Shown: positions 1 through 8,865 of the stretch, one piece after another
How the letters are laid out: each line of letters starts with the position of its first letter
How positions within the stretch are numbered: the first letter of the stretch is position 1
Assembly: GCF_004766055.1 (NCBI RefSeq)
Contig: NZ_SPQR01000005.1
Coordinates: 285,829 to 349,828 of the forward strand
DNA from: Desulfosporosinus sp. Sb-LF
GTDB lineage: Bacteria; Bacillota; Desulfitobacteriia; Desulfitobacteriales; Desulfitobacteriaceae
Length of the DNA stretch: 64,000 nucleotides
Direction: 5' to 3'
Translations under genes and position numbers: made by a program
Notes under the pieces: generated by a model
Told to the model about the DNA's origin: nothing
Database searches by the model: none
What the model saw: the letters and a program-made list of their open reading frames with translations, nothing else

Positions 1-68
1 TGCCAGCGCCAACCCAAGAACAAACAGATAATACCTACAATAACTAAGATGATCGGCAAAAGACCCAC
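1..68 (-). CDS. Partial small membrane protein, unknown
   Basis: Only the first 22 codons are in the window; the gene runs off the left edge. It begins with GTG at 68 behind a strong AAAGGAGG-type ribosome-binding site. The visible residues form one hydrophobic segment rich in Ile, Leu and Val followed by Gly-Trp-Arg-Trp, so the product probably starts with a membrane anchor. It lies downstream of cwlD on the same strand with a 140-base gap. I do not recognise the family. Confidence 0.5.
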   Translation of the reverse strand, partial: MGLLPIILVIVGIICLFLGWRW

Positions 69-208
69 AAATGTCCTCCTTTCCATTCAGCCAAAATTGA
101 CAATGCTTTACGTCAAAAGCATCTGCATTTTTGGCGCATATTAAAGTATTCGCTATAGAAAAATGGTTTTCCTGCCACTAGCAAACATCATCGAGTATAT
201 TCTTCTAT

Positions 209-946
209 TCACTTAGGACTTTTAATTCCTTCAGTTTGTTTGCTGAAATAGACACTTATTCCCTGATAAATAGCAACTGCCAGCTTTTGTTGATACTCTG
301 GCGTCGTCAATAACTGTTCTTCAGCAAGATTAGACAGAAAGCCTAGCTCAACTGTTACTGCCGCTTGATGGGCTTTTTTCAAGACATAAATATCCTGATT
401 TCCTTTACTCACTCTTTTGCCATTTGTCATACTATTGAGCTCCTGCTGAATCGCTTGGGCCAATAACTTCCCTTCTGGTGAATCCCCATGATAAAACGTC
501 TGTGCACCCGTCAATTTAGCGTCTGGAAAACTATTTGCATGAATGCTAACATAAACATCCGCTTGGGAGTCCCTAGCAAGCTGAATGCGTTGTGCTAAGT
601 CCTCTCGTTTGCGCTTCGCAAGTCCTTGTGACGTTCCGAGATCACTGTCATCTTCACGAACCATAATTGCTTTAGCTCCACTTTGCTGAACGAGTGCCTG
701 CACACGTTTGGAAACTGCGAGAGTCACGTCTTTTTCCAAAACCTTGGTTTTACCCACTGCGCCTGGATCTACGCCCCCGTGGCCAGCATCGATCACCACG
801 ACTTTATTCCCCAAAGTCCAGCTCCAGATTTTTTTATCCTGCTCACGAAACCCCCAGCCAAGGGCTAACACCGAAATAAGTGCAAGCGCGATTCCACCAA
901 TAACTGCCTTACGTCGTCTAATACTCACAACCCAGATTGGTTTCAT
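209..946 (-). CDS. cwlD: N-acetylmuramoyl-L-alanine amidase CwlD, germination-specific
   Basis: Zinc-dependent amidase (Amidase_3) that removes peptide side chains during spore cortex maturation to allow muramic-delta-lactam formation. An N-terminal membrane anchor is followed by the catalytic domain with VIDAGHGG (first zinc His), VSIHANS (second zinc His) and VELGFLSN (catalytic Glu). The longest frame opens with GTG at 961, but that codon and the next two form the ribosome-binding site (GAGGAGG). I therefore choose ATG 946, giving 245 residues. It sits after rpsI, as in Bacillus, but behind a terminator, so it probably has its own promoter, in the family usually sporulation-specific; I could not assign one. 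Confidence 0.9.
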   Translation of the reverse strand: MKPIWVVSIRRRKAVIGGIALALISVLALGWGFREQDKKIWSWTLGNKVVVIDAGHGGVDPGAVGKTKVLEKDVTLAVSKRVQALVQQSGAKAIMVREDDSDLGTSQGLAKRKREDLAQRIQLARDSQADVYVSIHANSFPDAKLTGAQTFYHGDSPEGKLLAQAIQQELNSMTNGKRVSKGNQDIYVLKKAHQAAVTVELGFLSNLAEEQLLTTPEYQQKLAVAIYQGISVYFSKQTEGIKSPK

Positions 947-1069
947 TCCCATCCTCCTCACCCAATCTATTCCGTTTTACCTTATGGGGGAGACATGGGG
1001 AATATGCGTTGGGCTTGTCAAAAAACGTAAGATTTATACCAAAGGGTATAGAAGTGGACATCGTCAAAG

Positions 1070-1105
1070 AAAGACCAGCGGATTTCTCTTCTTCCGCCGG
1101 TCTTT
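1070..1105 (-). terminator. Terminator-like hairpin upstream of cwlD
   Basis: A 13-base stem with one mismatch (arms 1070-1082 and 1093-1105) and a 10-base loop lies between the rpsI terminator and cwlD. The minus-strand 3' side has only a short mixed U stretch, so this may be a second weak terminator or part of the cwlD leader. Confidence 0.4.
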
Positions 1106-1148
1106 GTGAAAGCATTTTTCGAGCGTCGATTACCGTCTTTGAAGCTTA

Positions 1149-1179
1149 AGCAAAAAGGAAGGGATAAAACCCTTCCTTT
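1149..1179 (-). terminator. Rho-independent terminator after rpsI
   Basis: A perfect 10-bp stem (arms 1154-1163 and 1170-1179) with a 6-base loop, followed on the minus strand by TTTTTGCTT. It ends the rplM-rpsI transcript and separates it from cwlD. Confidence 0.85.
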
Positions 1180-1218
1180 GATTTGCGCATTTTGCACACA
1201 GCAAAAGCCATGTATAAC

Positions 1219-1614
1219 TTAACGTTTAGAGAATTGTGGGGCTTTACGAGCTTTCTTCAAGCCGTATTTGCGACGTTCCTTCATACGTGGGTCACGCGTC
1301 AGGAAACCGGCCCTCTTAAGACTTGGACGAAGACTGGCATCCGCCTTCAGCAAAGCACGAGCAATGCCTAAGCGTATCGCACCAGCTTGACCAGTGGTGC
1401 CCCCTCCGTTAGCGAGAGCAATAACATCATACTTAGCCAGTGTGTCTGTGATGTTAAAAGGTTGTTGAACGATCATTTCCAGTGTTTTCTTGCCAAAGTA
1501 TTCCGCCAATTGACGTTTGTTAATGATGAACTTTCCTTCACCCGGAATAAGGCGAACGCGTGCGATTGCATTTTTGCGTCGTCCTGTAGCAGCATATTGT
1601 AATTGAGTTGCCAT
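1219..1614 (-). CDS. rpsI: 30S ribosomal protein S9
   Basis: Small-subunit head protein whose basic C-terminal tail reaches the P-site tRNA. The 131-residue product has the family pattern: [10 protein letters not shown] at the N terminus, [21 protein letters not shown] in the middle (broken by no gap) and a tail ending in Ser-Lys-Arg. ATG 1614 follows GGAGGAAG. It is 23 bases downstream of rplM, the standard pair, and is followed by a clear terminator. Confidence 0.97.
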   Translation of the reverse strand: MATQLQYAATGRRKNAIARVRLIPGEGKFIINKRQLAEYFGKKTLEMIVQQPFNITDTLAKYDVIALANGGGTTGQAGAIRLGIARALLKADASLRPSLKRAGFLTRDPRMKERRKYGLKKARKAPQFSKR

Positions 1615-1637
1615 GTTTTACTTCCTCCTTCCTAAAT

Positions 1638-2069
1638 CTATTGAATTGTCCAGATTTCAGGTTGTTGAGCTTGATGGGGATGCGATTCTCCCTTGTACAC
1701 CTTCAACTTTGTGTACATCTGGGCGCCCAACTTGTTATGAGGAAGCATTCCCTTCACGGCATGTTCCATAGCTCGTTCAGGCATAATTTGCATTAATTTC
1801 TTGTAAGGAACTTCTTTTAACCCGCCAGGAAACCCAGAGTGGCGCCGATACATTTTGTCATTAAGTTTGTTACCTGTTAACACCAATTTTTCGGCATTGA
1901 CGATGATAACATGATCCCCGGTGTCTACATTAGGGGTGAATGTCGGTTTATGTTTACCTCTCAGAAGACGTGCTGCTTCAGTAGCAATACGACCCAAGGG
2001 GATTCCCGCAGCGTCGATGATATACCATTTGCGCTCTTGGTCTTGTGCTTTCGCAAAAAACGTGGTCAT
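1638..2069 (-). CDS. rplM: 50S ribosomal protein L13
   Basis: Early-assembly large-subunit protein that binds 23S rRNA. Length 143 residues, usual for the family, with the signatures DAAGIPLGR near residue 20, [11 protein letters not shown] near 52 and the C-terminal [14 protein letters not shown] 2069 follows GGAGGG. First gene of the rplM-rpsI transcript; a consensus sigma-A promoter and a structured leader precede it, which suggests autogenous control as known for L13 leaders in Firmicutes. Confidence 0.97.
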   Translation of the reverse strand: MTTFFAKAQDQERKWYIIDAAGIPLGRIATEAARLLRGKHKPTFTPNVDTGDHVIIVNAEKLVLTGNKLNDKMYRRHSGFPGGLKEVPYKKLMQIMPERAMEHAVKGMLPHNKLGAQMYTKLKVYKGESHPHQAQQPEIWTIQ

Positions 2070-2185
2070 GACTTTCCCTCCAATTAGCAGTATTCCGTCT
2101 TTATTTCACTCGCATGGGGCTCAATCATGCTTGTGGTGTTGCCTCGGGCATGGGGCTCAATCACAGCCTTGGCATAAAAACTCAT
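2070..2185 (-). ncRNA. rplM 5' leader (L13-leader-like) with doubled core motif
   Basis: The transcript from the promoter at 2192-2220 has a leader of about 115 nt. On the RNA strand it carries the exact 16-base core TGATTGAGCCCCATGC twice (plus coordinates 2148-2163, then 2112-2127). In the second copy it forms a GCATG/CATGC hairpin followed by GCGAGTG. Its position fits the known Firmicute L13 leader, but I identify it by context and repeat, not by a covariance search. Confidence 0.5.
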
Positions 2186-2191
2186 ATTTAT

Positions 2192-2220
2192 ATTTTATTT
2201 AAATTCTAACCTCTTGTCAA
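2192..2220 (-). promoter_or_regulatory. Sigma-A promoter of rplM-rpsI
   Basis: TTGACA (2220-2215), a 17-base spacer and TAAAAT (2197-2192) on the minus strand, about 120 bases before the rplM start codon. Expected start of transcription is near 2185. Confidence 0.8.
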
Positions 2221-2274
2221 GTTGTTTTTATTAAAAACGATTCAACAATTCATTTGTAAAGCTATCACTTCAAA

Positions 2275-3057
2275 TTACTCAACTAAATCCTGAAAAACAT
2301 CAAAGGGACTATCGTCCGTATAATTCACATGGACAAGAGTCAAGCCCTGTGCTCGTGCAATTACACGCGCGCGTTCCCGCTTTTGACTGGCAATAATCTC
2401 AGGAATCTCATCAGGATGAATCCTACCCTTTCCCACGTCCATAAGTGTTCCAACAATTATTCGTACCATATGGTATAGAAATCCATCTCCTACACAGGAT
2501 ACTCTTACTAGCCGCTGATCTTCTTTAACTTGGCAGCGATAAATCGTCCGTTCGAACGTCTTACTTGTTCCACCTGCTGCTGCAAATGTCTTAAAGTTAT
2601 GAAACCCCTCCAGAAAACTAGCAGCCTTTTGCATTTTAGTTACATTCATTGGGATGGGCTCATGATAAGCATAGAGACGATTGAATACATTCGGAATGGG
2701 ATTGTTGTCCACCTGGTAATCGTAGCGTTTCCACTTTGCTGACCAGCGCGCATTAAAAGTATCCGGCACGCAGTCTGCCTTGAGTATGCGTATATCTCTG
2801 GGTAACAGACTGTTAATAGCCTTAGGAATTTTTTCTTCCGGAATTCTTGCCGAAGTCGTAAAGTTCACTACCTGCCCTAATGCATGGACTCCCTTATCCG
2901 TACGACCGGCCATTGCTAAAGAAATCTCTTCATCGACTAATCTCGCCCATACTTCTTCCAAGGTTCCCTGGATCGTAGGGCCGTGAGTTGCATCCTGTCG
3001 CTGGAACCCATGATAGTTTGTCCCGTCATAAGACACTTTAAGCCGAATGTTTCGCAT
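2275..3057 (-). CDS. truA: tRNA pseudouridine(38-40) synthase TruA
   Basis: Converts U38, U39 and U40 of tRNA anticodon stems to pseudouridine. The 260-residue product has the family size and the catalytic Asp in AGRTDKGVHA near residue 52, plus the C-terminal FLYHMVRIIVGTLMDVG block. ATG 3057 follows AGGAG. It is downstream of ecfA-ecfT (gap 31 bases), an arrangement also found in Bacillus, and upstream of the rplM promoter, so it is probably the last gene of the ecf transcript. Confidence 0.95.
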   Translation of the reverse strand: MRNIRLKVSYDGTNYHGFQRQDATHGPTIQGTLEEVWARLVDEEISLAMAGRTDKGVHALGQVVNFTTSARIPEEKIPKAINSLLPRDIRILKADCVPDTFNARWSAKWKRYDYQVDNNPIPNVFNRLYAYHEPIPMNVTKMQKAASFLEGFHNFKTFAAAGGTSKTFERTIYRCQVKEDQRLVRVSCVGDGFLYHMVRIIVGTLMDVGKGRIHPDEIPEIIASQKRERARVIARAQGLTLVHVNYTDDSPFDVFQDLVE

Positions 3058-3088
3058 TAATACTCCTAGCCCCCACTACGAATGGTTT

Positions 3089-3886
3089 CTATTTCAAGAT
3101 CAAAAGTAATACTCCCCATACTATCACGAAAAGAGATCCGAGGCGATCTCTTTTCGTCCACTCATGAAGCATAAGCGGACGATAGTTTCCCGAACCAAAT
3201 CCTCTAGCCATTAAGTTTTCGGAAAGTTCTTCCGCACGTCGCAAACTTAAGAGGATTAGCGGTACAATGAGCTGAATAAACTCCCAAGAGCGTTGGATCC
3301 AAGAAGATGGCCACTCGCTCTTTAACACTCGGGCCTTCCAAATGAAAGTTGCCTCTTCGAGAATCAGAGGTATAAATCGTAACGTCAAGGTAAGCAAAAG
3401 AGCAAAATCTGCAGCTTTTGGCGTAAGGCGGGTAAGCGGATCAAAGAAGTACGCAATTCCCACCCCTTGTTCAAGGGGCATTGTTACTGCCGTAAAAAGG
3501 CGGGTTAAGGCAAAAAGCAAGGCGATACGCCACAACATGTAACCAGCTTGCACTAAACCACTCTGTGACCAATGACCATACCAAAATGCCGTGTTTTCCC
3601 ATTCCCACCCTGTTGCCAATCCGTAGAACAACCCCAGCCATAGAATTACCAGTGTTAGGGAACGATATAATTTAAGGGGGATACGACCCAATAAAACAAG
3701 CCCTAGAAAGGCGCAGGAACTTAAGGTTAGCCCTTGCCAACCAGTCAATGTCATTAGGAGGGATAAAACGGCAAGTCCCCCAACCTTAAGTCTCGGATCT
3801 AGACGATGCATTATACTATTGCTTGGCCAGTAGAGTTCAAAAACTTTAATATTGAGCCCCCCTCTTTCAGAAGCGAACACCAGCAA
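3089..3886 (-). CDS. ecfT: ECF transporter transmembrane protein EcfT
   Basis: Integral membrane coupling protein of an energy-coupling-factor vitamin/metal importer. It transmits ATPase movement to interchangeable substrate-binding S components; none is encoded here, which suggests a shared group II system. Several hydrophobic segments are visible, and the C-terminal part has the coupling motif around SWIQRSWEFIQ and the family-typical Arg-rich SLRRAEELSENLMARGFG. The start is uncertain. TTG 3886 has AGGAG 10 bases upstream and overlaps the end of ecfA by 20 bases. An ATT at 3850, followed by Lys-Val-Phe-Glu-Leu-Tyr-Trp as in family N termini, has an ideal GGGGGG six bases upstream. Confidence 0.88.
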   Translation of the reverse strand: MLVFASERGGLNIKVFELYWPSNSIMHRLDPRLKVGGLAVLSLLMTLTGWQGLTLSSCAFLGLVLLGRIPLKLYRSLTLVILWLGLFYGLATGWEWENTAFWYGHWSQSGLVQAGYMLWRIALLFALTRLFTAVTMPLEQGVGIAYFFDPLTRLTPKAADFALLLTLTLRFIPLILEEATFIWKARVLKSEWPSSWIQRSWEFIQLIVPLILLSLRRAEELSENLMARGFGSGNYRPLMLHEWTKRDRLGSLFVIVWGVLLLILK

Positions 3887-5432
3887 CTTTAAATCGCTCC
3901 TGATGCTCTTTCCAGCACTGGCTTGGGCAGTCTAACACCACATTACCCTTTTCAACGATCCAAAGCCTAGTAGCATTCGGTAATACCTCTCTTAAATCGT
4001 GGGTTACATACAGTATGGTAATGTTGTCCCAAGACGAAATCATGCTCTGAATCCCTGCCCGGCTTGTCGCATCGAGACCCAGTAGTGGTTCGTCTAAAAG
4101 GAGAATTTCAGGGATCGTCCTCAAAGCGGAAGCCAATGCGACCATTTGCCGCTCTCCACCACTTAGGCGCTCAGGAGCGACCTCAGCTAAGCTAGCATTG
4201 AGGCCAAACTCCTCTAAATAGGATAATCTATCTTCAGTTTTTGACTTCAGATCTTGCTTAACGTCTCCGTAAAACACCTCATGGTAGACACTACGCCCAA
4301 TAAGATATTCACCTGCTTCTTGAAGTACAAAACGGACTTTTCTTCGTAACGTATGCACAGTAGACTTTGATATAGGGTCTCCGCACACCAAAAGCTGCCC
4401 TTCAGTCGGCAGAATTAAGCCTACGACACTCTCTAATAGGGTCGTCTTTCCTGAACCGGAAGGTCCGACTATGCCAATAAACTCACCTGCTCTTACAACA
4501 TGATTGAGCCTCAGGCGGGAATCATAGTTAGCTTGTCTCCATTCAATTAGCGCCCTGTCTTGGCCTTGGTGTTTATTAGCCCGATTCACCGCAACTTCCT
4601 TAACACCCTTACCGCTCGAAATACCCTTGTCTGTCTTATCTACACTATCTACATTAACATCCTTATTTCTCTTAGCTATAAGATCTTCCTTTGCATCCTT
4701 AGCTCCCTTAATCCCCATTGCTGGCATTATTCCGAGGGCATAGAGCGAAAGGTTTTCGCAGTTGTCAAACGCGACGCTTGGTCTACCTAAGTCCACAACT
4801 CTACCCTTGTCGATAACCAAAAGACGATCTGCTTGATATGCTAATTCTGGGTCGTGCGTAATCCAAAGTTGGCCCGTTTCCCCACGGACTTGGAACAGAA
4901 GTTCTAGGATGTTCGCTTGAGCGCGAGTATCAAGCATAGTTAGTGCCTCATCTAAAATGAGAAAGGTTGGGTGTAATGCCAAAATTGCAGCAACAACAAG
5001 TCTTTGCCTTTCTCCCCCCGAAAGTGTCGCAGGAGACTGATCCTCTTTGCCACCTAAACCTATGCTAGAAGCCAGTTCACGCACCCTATCTGATACTCGA
5101 TGAATATCTTGCCCTAGGTTCAGAAGTCCAAAGCCCAACTCTTCGGCGACCGTTGCTCCAATCGTCTGCCGCATGGGATGTTGTCCAATAAACCCAATTT
5201 CCTTCCATCGCTTAACACTACTCCAAGAACAAGCGATACCGTCAACTAAAAGGCGAATCTCCCCATCTTTAGGTTCGATTAGCCCCGCCAAAAGGCGGGC
5301 CAATGTAGATTTCCCAGAACCGTTAGCACCCATCAACGCGATAATTTCGCCTTGATGCCAATCAAAATTAACTCCGTTAAATAGTTCACTATAATGGATG
5401 TTCTGCACCTCGAGAACTTTTTCAGGTTTCAC
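3867..5432 (-). CDS. ecfA: Fused energy-coupling factor ATPase EcfA1-EcfA2
   Basis: Cytoplasmic ATPase of the ECF importer; two ABC domains that are usually separate proteins (EcfA1, EcfA2) are joined in 521 residues. Domain 1 has Walker A GANGSGKST (35-43), Q-loop Gln84, signature LSGGE (137-141) and Walker B ending Asp161-Glu162. Domain 2 has Walker A GPSGSGKTT (323-331), LSGGERQMV and LLLDEPLLGLD. A charged linker of about 50 residues (roughly 240-292) rich in Lys, Asp and Val joins them. The fusion would fix the two domains in one-to-one ratio. It overlaps ecfT, so the two are probably translationally coupled. Confidence 0.92.
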   Translation of the reverse strand: MKPEKVLEVQNIHYSELFNGVNFDWHQGEIIALMGANGSGKSTLARLLAGLIEPKDGEIRLLVDGIACSWSSVKRWKEIGFIGQHPMRQTIGATVAEELGFGLLNLGQDIHRVSDRVRELASSIGLGGKEDQSPATLSGGERQRLVVAAILALHPTFLILDEALTMLDTRAQANILELLFQVRGETGQLWITHDPELAYQADRLLVIDKGRVVDLGRPSVAFDNCENLSLYALGIMPAMGIKGAKDAKEDLIAKRNKDVNVDSVDKTDKGISSGKGVKEVAVNRANKHQGQDRALIEWRQANYDSRLRLNHVVRAGEFIGIVGPSGSGKTTLLESVVGLILPTEGQLLVCGDPISKSTVHTLRRKVRFVLQEAGEYLIGRSVYHEVFYGDVKQDLKSKTEDRLSYLEEFGLNASLAEVAPERLSGGERQMVALASALRTIPEILLLDEPLLGLDATSRAGIQSMISSWDNITILYVTHDLREVLPNATRLWIVEKGNVVLDCPSQCWKEHQERFKVAGVRF

Positions 5433-5520
5433 GAGATCCCTCCCTTAGCTCGAAAGAAAGTATAACAACATAGTCGGCTTTTATAGGAACCTGCAGGGGC
5501 CGAATGCTAGGATCAGCAAA

Positions 5521-5556
5521 GGCCGGGCTTGCTTAGTAACCTAAGCAACCCGGCCT
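5521..5556 (-). terminator. Hairpin terminator after rplQ
   Basis: A long near-perfect inverted repeat (GGCCGGG then TTGCTTAG on one arm) lies just after the rplQ stop. The minus-strand 3' side is CTTTGCTG, so the U tract is short. It probably ends the alpha operon and separates it from ecfA. Confidence 0.65.
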
Positions 5557-5569
5557 CTAACAACTCGTG

Positions 5570-5908
5570 TTATACGAGTTCGATGATTACCATTGTCGCA
5601 GCATCTCCCCGACGTAAGCCGAGTTTCATGATACGAGTATAGCCGCCCTGACGGTCAGCATATTTCGGCGCAATGGTATCAAACAATTTTGTAACAACAT
5701 CTTCATCCATGAGATAAGCCATCGACGAACGACGAGCAGCCAAATCGCCTTGTTTGCCTAGTGAAATCATTTTTTCAGCTATAGCATTGAGCTCCTTAGC
5801 GCGCGCTTCTGTCGTTTGAATACGTTCATGTCTTAACAGGGAAGTGACAATATTACGCAACATTGCCCCGCGATGACCCATGTTTTTTCCCAACTTGCGG
5901 TAAGCCAA
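5570..5908 (-). CDS. rplQ: 50S ribosomal protein L17
   Basis: Large-subunit protein near the peptide exit region. At 112 residues it is the short Gram-positive form, with [20 protein letters not shown] at the N terminus followed by the TTEARAKEL helix, and [10 protein letters not shown] before the end. The start is TTG 5908 with AGGGG seven bases upstream. Last gene of the alpha operon, 26 bases after rpoA and followed by a hairpin. Confidence 0.97.
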   Translation of the reverse strand: MAYRKLGKNMGHRGAMLRNIVTSLLRHERIQTTEARAKELNAIAEKMISLGKQGDLAARRSSMAYLMDEDVVTKLFDTIAPKYADRQGGYTRIMKLGLRRGDAATMVIIELV

Positions 5909-5934
5909 TTACATTCCCCTCCTTTTGCACCGAA

Positions 5935-6891
5935 TTAGTCCTCAGCCGGGCGAAAACCTAAACCTAAGTCTTTAAGTTTAAATTCCACTTCTTCCAAAGA
6001 CTTGCGACCAAGGTTACGCACTTTGATCATATCTTCCTCCGTTTTTTGGGTCAACTCTTCGACAGAGTTGATTCCAGCCCGCTTGAGGCAGTTGTAGGAA
6101 CGAACAGATAGATCAAGCTCCTCAATCGTCATCTCGAGAATTTTATTGGCTTCCTCTTTTTCCACCAAGATATCGCCATCACCCGCATCATTGTCGGGTT
6201 TATCATTGAGTCTCACAAAAAGCCGAAGTTCATCACTCAGGATTTTAGCTGCCGTACTAGTGGCCTCTCTGGGTGAAATACTGCCATTAGACCATGCTTC
6301 AAGGGTTAACTTGTCATAGTCCGTTATTTGACCGACCCGAGTATCCTCTACTGTGTAGTTGACCTTATAAATCGGAGCAAAGATGGAGTCAATGGGGATA
6401 ACTCCTATGACATCATCAGGCTTCTTATTTTTGTCTGCAGAAACGTAACCCTTTTTACGTTCAACAGTCATTTCCATAAACAGCCGACCATCGCGGTCTA
6501 ATGTCGCGATCTTCATATCAGGGTTCAAAACCTCAATGTCCGGATCTGTGATAATATCTCCAGCCCGCACGACGCCTTCGCCCTGAGATTCTATGCGAAT
6601 AATCCGAGGTTCATCCGTATAGCCTTTGAGCGCGAGGGATTTCAAATTGAGAATAATGTCCGTAACGTCTTCCAACACTCCCGGAATCGTGGAAAACTCG
6701 TGGAGTACCCCTTCAATTTTAACTGATGTTACCGCTGACCCTGGAAGAGAGGATAACAGGATACGTCTTAAAGAATTCCCTAGAGTTATCCCATATCCTC
6801 TTTCTAGAGGCTCAACGACGAATTTTGCATAGGAGTCGTCTTCAGAACGCTCGATACACTCGATTCTGGGCTGCTTCTCGATATCTAACAG
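5935..6891 (-). CDS. rpoA: RNA polymerase alpha subunit
   Basis: Scaffold subunit of RNA polymerase: the N-terminal domain dimerises and binds beta/beta-prime, the C-terminal domain contacts UP elements and activators. Signatures are [20 protein letters not shown] and the alpha-CTD helices ending in [11 protein letters not shown]. The start needs attention. The frame stays open upstream to TTG 6942 and ATG 6933, but neither has a good ribosome-binding site. The sequence AGAAGGTG lies seven bases before CTG 6891, which would give Met-Leu-Asp-Ile-Glu-Lys, the usual start of this protein, and 318 residues. I choose CTG by inference. Confidence 0.9.
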   Translation of the reverse strand: MLDIEKQPRIECIERSEDDSYAKFVVEPLERGYGITLGNSLRRILLSSLPGSAVTSVKIEGVLHEFSTIPGVLEDVTDIILNLKSLALKGYTDEPRIIRIESQGEGVVRAGDIITDPDIEVLNPDMKIATLDRDGRLFMEMTVERKKGYVSADKNKKPDDVIGVIPIDSIFAPIYKVNYTVEDTRVGQITDYDKLTLEAWSNGSISPREATSTAAKILSDELRLFVRLNDKPDNDAGDGDILVEKEEANKILEMTIEELDLSVRSYNCLKRAGINSVEELTQKTEEDMIKVRNLGRKSLEEVEFKLKDLGLGFRPAED

Positions 6892-6960
6892 CAGAATGCA
6901 CCTTCTTTCTCGAGAACTTGATAAGCATACCATCCAACCCAAATGGGTAGAACGTCAACA

Positions 6961-7590
6961 TTAACGGGAGTATTTCTCCACGATGAGGTGTTCTTGGATC
7001 GGCAGTTGAATATCTTCACGAGTAGGTAGTGCGACAATTGTTGCAGAAGCTGCATTAGCATCCAAGCTTAACCAACCAGGAACATTACGAGAACCCAAGT
7101 TCTCTAGCAGTTGTTTGATTCGAGCTGAACTCTTGCTGCTTTCTTTAACAGCCACGACTTCTCCAGCACGAACTGAATAGGAGGGAATATCAACCTTTTT
7201 ACCATTAATGGTAAAGTGGCCGTGATTTACAAGCTGACGCGCTTCTGGGCGGGATGAAGCAAAACCCAACTGGAAAATCACATTATCAAGTCGGCGTTCG
7301 AGCAAAGTAAGCAGGTTTTCACCGGCAACCCCTTTGCGGCGGACAGCCTCATCAAAATAGCGACTGAATTGTTTTTCCATTACACCGTATATACGGCGTG
7401 CCTTTTGTTTTTCTCGCAATTGAAGACCATACTCAGTAGGCTTCTTCGCGCGGGCCTGACCATGTTGTCCTGGAGCGTAAGCACGACGGTCGATCGCACA
7501 TTTTCCGGTATAGCAACGTTCTCCTTTTAGGAATAACTTCATTCCCTCCCGACGACATAAGCGACAGACGGGTCCAGTATATCTAGCCAT
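6961..7590 (-). CDS. rpsD: 30S ribosomal protein S4
   Basis: Primary 16S rRNA binder that nucleates body assembly of the small subunit; in many bacteria also a translational repressor of its operon. The 209-residue protein is the zinc (C+) form, with CRLC and CYTGKC near the N terminus, followed by the S4 RNA-binding domain ([13 protein letters not shown]). The frame is open upstream by 16 codons, but ATG 7590, behind AGGAGGTG with seven-base spacing, gives the standard [10 protein letters not shown] start. 13 bases separate it from rpsK. Confidence 0.97.
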   Translation of the reverse strand: MARYTGPVCRLCRREGMKLFLKGERCYTGKCAIDRRAYAPGQHGQARAKKPTEYGLQLREKQKARRIYGVMEKQFSRYFDEAVRRKGVAGENLLTLLERRLDNVIFQLGFASSRPEARQLVNHGHFTINGKKVDIPSYSVRAGEVVAVKESSKSSARIKQLLENLGSRNVPGWLSLDANAASATIVALPTREDIQLPIQEHLIVEKYSR

Positions 7591-7603
7591 GATTACACAC
7601 CTC

Positions 7604-7993
7604 CTATACCCTTCTGCGTTTCGGTGGCCGACAGCCATTGTGCGGAATCGGTGTCACGTCTTTAATTAAGTTAACTTCCAAACCAGCAGCTTGTAGTGCA
7701 CGAATTGCGGCTTCACGTCCTGCCCCCGGTCCTTTTACATAGCATTCAACATCTTTTAAGCCATGTTCCATCGCAACTTTAGCACACGTTTCTGCCGCCA
7801 TTTGAGCAGCAAAAGGAGTGCTTTTGCGAGAGCCTTTAAAACCAAGGGAACCCGCACTGGACCAGGAGAGTGCATTCCCGCTGGTATCCGTAATGGTCAC
7901 CATGGTATTGTTGAAAGTAGATTTGATATGTGCTATTCCACTTTCAATATTTTTACGTTCCCGGCGTTTTGTCCGGACAACTTTACGTGCCAT
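7604..7993 (-). CDS. rpsK: 30S ribosomal protein S11
   Basis: Platform protein next to the mRNA exit path and the S7-S11 bridge. The 129 residues show [15 protein letters not shown], the Gly-rich [14 protein letters not shown] and the conserved tail [21 protein letters not shown] 7993 follows a GGGGG-type site. It lies between rpsM and rpsD in the canonical alpha-operon order. Confidence 0.97.
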   Translation of the reverse strand: MARKVVRTKRRERKNIESGIAHIKSTFNNTMVTITDTSGNALSWSSAGSLGFKGSRKSTPFAAQMAAETCAKVAMEHGLKDVECYVKGPGAGREAAIRALQAAGLEVNLIKDVTPIPHNGCRPPKRRRV

Positions 7994-8011
7994 CTCGGTT
8001 ATCCCCCCTTA

Positions 8012-8383
8012 TTACTTTTTACGTTTCGCTCCAACAGTCTTAGCCGGACCTTTACGGGTTCTGGCATTGGTTTTCGTGCGCTGCCCTCTTACAGGTAGTC
8101 CGCGACGGTGGCGAAGGCCACGATAAGAACCAATTTCCATAAGACGTTTGATATTGAGGGAAACTTCGCGACGCAGGTCGCCTTCAATTTTAAACTCTTT
8201 ATCAATAACTTCCCGAAGCTTACTGACTTCGTCTTCTGACAAGTCACGAACTCGGACATCAGGGCTTACGCCTGTTTTAGCGAGAATCCTATGTGAAGTT
8301 GGTAGCCCAATCCCGAATATATAGGTCAGGGCAACCTCCAAACGCTTCTCGCGTGGTAAGTCAACTCCAGCGATACGTGCCAT
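8012..8383 (-). CDS. rpsM: 30S ribosomal protein S13
   Basis: Head protein that forms intersubunit bridges and touches P-site tRNA through its basic tail. The 123-residue product starts [14 protein letters not shown], contains the helix-hairpin-helix YIFGIG and the conserved [21 protein letters not shown], here read across residues 92-112, then a Lys-rich end. ATG 8383 follows GGAGGTG. A 92-base gap precedes it after rpmJ. Confidence 0.97.
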   Translation of the reverse strand: MARIAGVDLPREKRLEVALTYIFGIGLPTSHRILAKTGVSPDVRVRDLSEDEVSKLREVIDKEFKIEGDLRREVSLNIKRLMEIGSYRGLRHRRGLPVRGQRTKTNARTRKGPAKTVGAKRKK

Positions 8384-8475
8384 CTAAAATTTACACCTCC
8401 AACAATTCATTTCTGTATCAATATAAATCGGTGCATTGGAGAACTTGCTCCAATCAGCCGCGCAACCGAAACTTA

Positions 8476-8589
8476 CTAGCCTTGTCTCTGCTTGTGTTTC
8501 GGGTTTTCACAAATAACCATAACCTTACCATGGCGGCGAATAATTTTGCATTTTTCACAGATCTTTTTGACTGAAGGCCTTACTTTCAC
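8476..8589 (-). CDS. rpmJ: 50S ribosomal protein L36
   Basis: A 37-residue zinc-ribbon protein of the large subunit. The frame starts at GTG 8589 behind AGGGAG with seven-base spacing and reads [15 protein letters not shown], then [12 protein letters not shown]. Cys11, Cys14, Cys27 and His32 form the zinc site typical of the C+ form. It lies between infA (gap 21) and rpsM (gap 92), the standard order. Confidence 0.95.
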   Translation of the reverse strand: MKVRPSVKKICEKCKIIRRHGKVMVICENPKHKQRQG

Positions 8590-8610
8590 CGTAATCTCTC
8601 CCTTTGGTCC

Positions 8611-8829
8611 TTACTTAAATCGATATGTGATTCGTCCACGGGACAAGTCATAGGGGGAAAGCTCCACTGTGACCCGATCTCCTGGAAGTATTCGGATAAA
8701 ATTCATACGAATTTTTCCAGAGACGTGCGCCAAAACCTTGTGTCCGTTGGCTAATTCAACCAGGAACATGGCATTGGGCAGTGGCTCTAAGACCTTACCT
8801 TCGACTTCAATAACATCTTCTTTTGACAT
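8611..8829 (-). CDS. infA: Translation initiation factor IF-1
   Basis: Occupies the A site of the 30S subunit during initiation and assists IF-2 and IF-3. The 72-residue S1-like OB fold is complete, from [13 protein letters not shown] to [10 protein letters not shown], with the usual [13 protein letters not shown] core. ATG 8829 is used. It sits between map and rpmJ as in other Firmicutes. Confidence 0.96.
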   Translation of the reverse strand: MSKEDVIEVEGKVLEPLPNAMFLVELANGHKVLAHVSGKIRMNFIRILPGDRVTVELSPYDLSRGRITYRFK

Positions 8830-8865
8830 GCATTCACCCCTCTACTGACAATCCTTGGCTTGGAC

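Noticed and set aside
962..1060. TTGACA at 1021-1016 as the cwlD promoter
   Set aside because: No acceptable -10 box at 16-18 bases; cwlD is normally read by sporulation sigma factors, and I could not recognise such a promoter with confidence.
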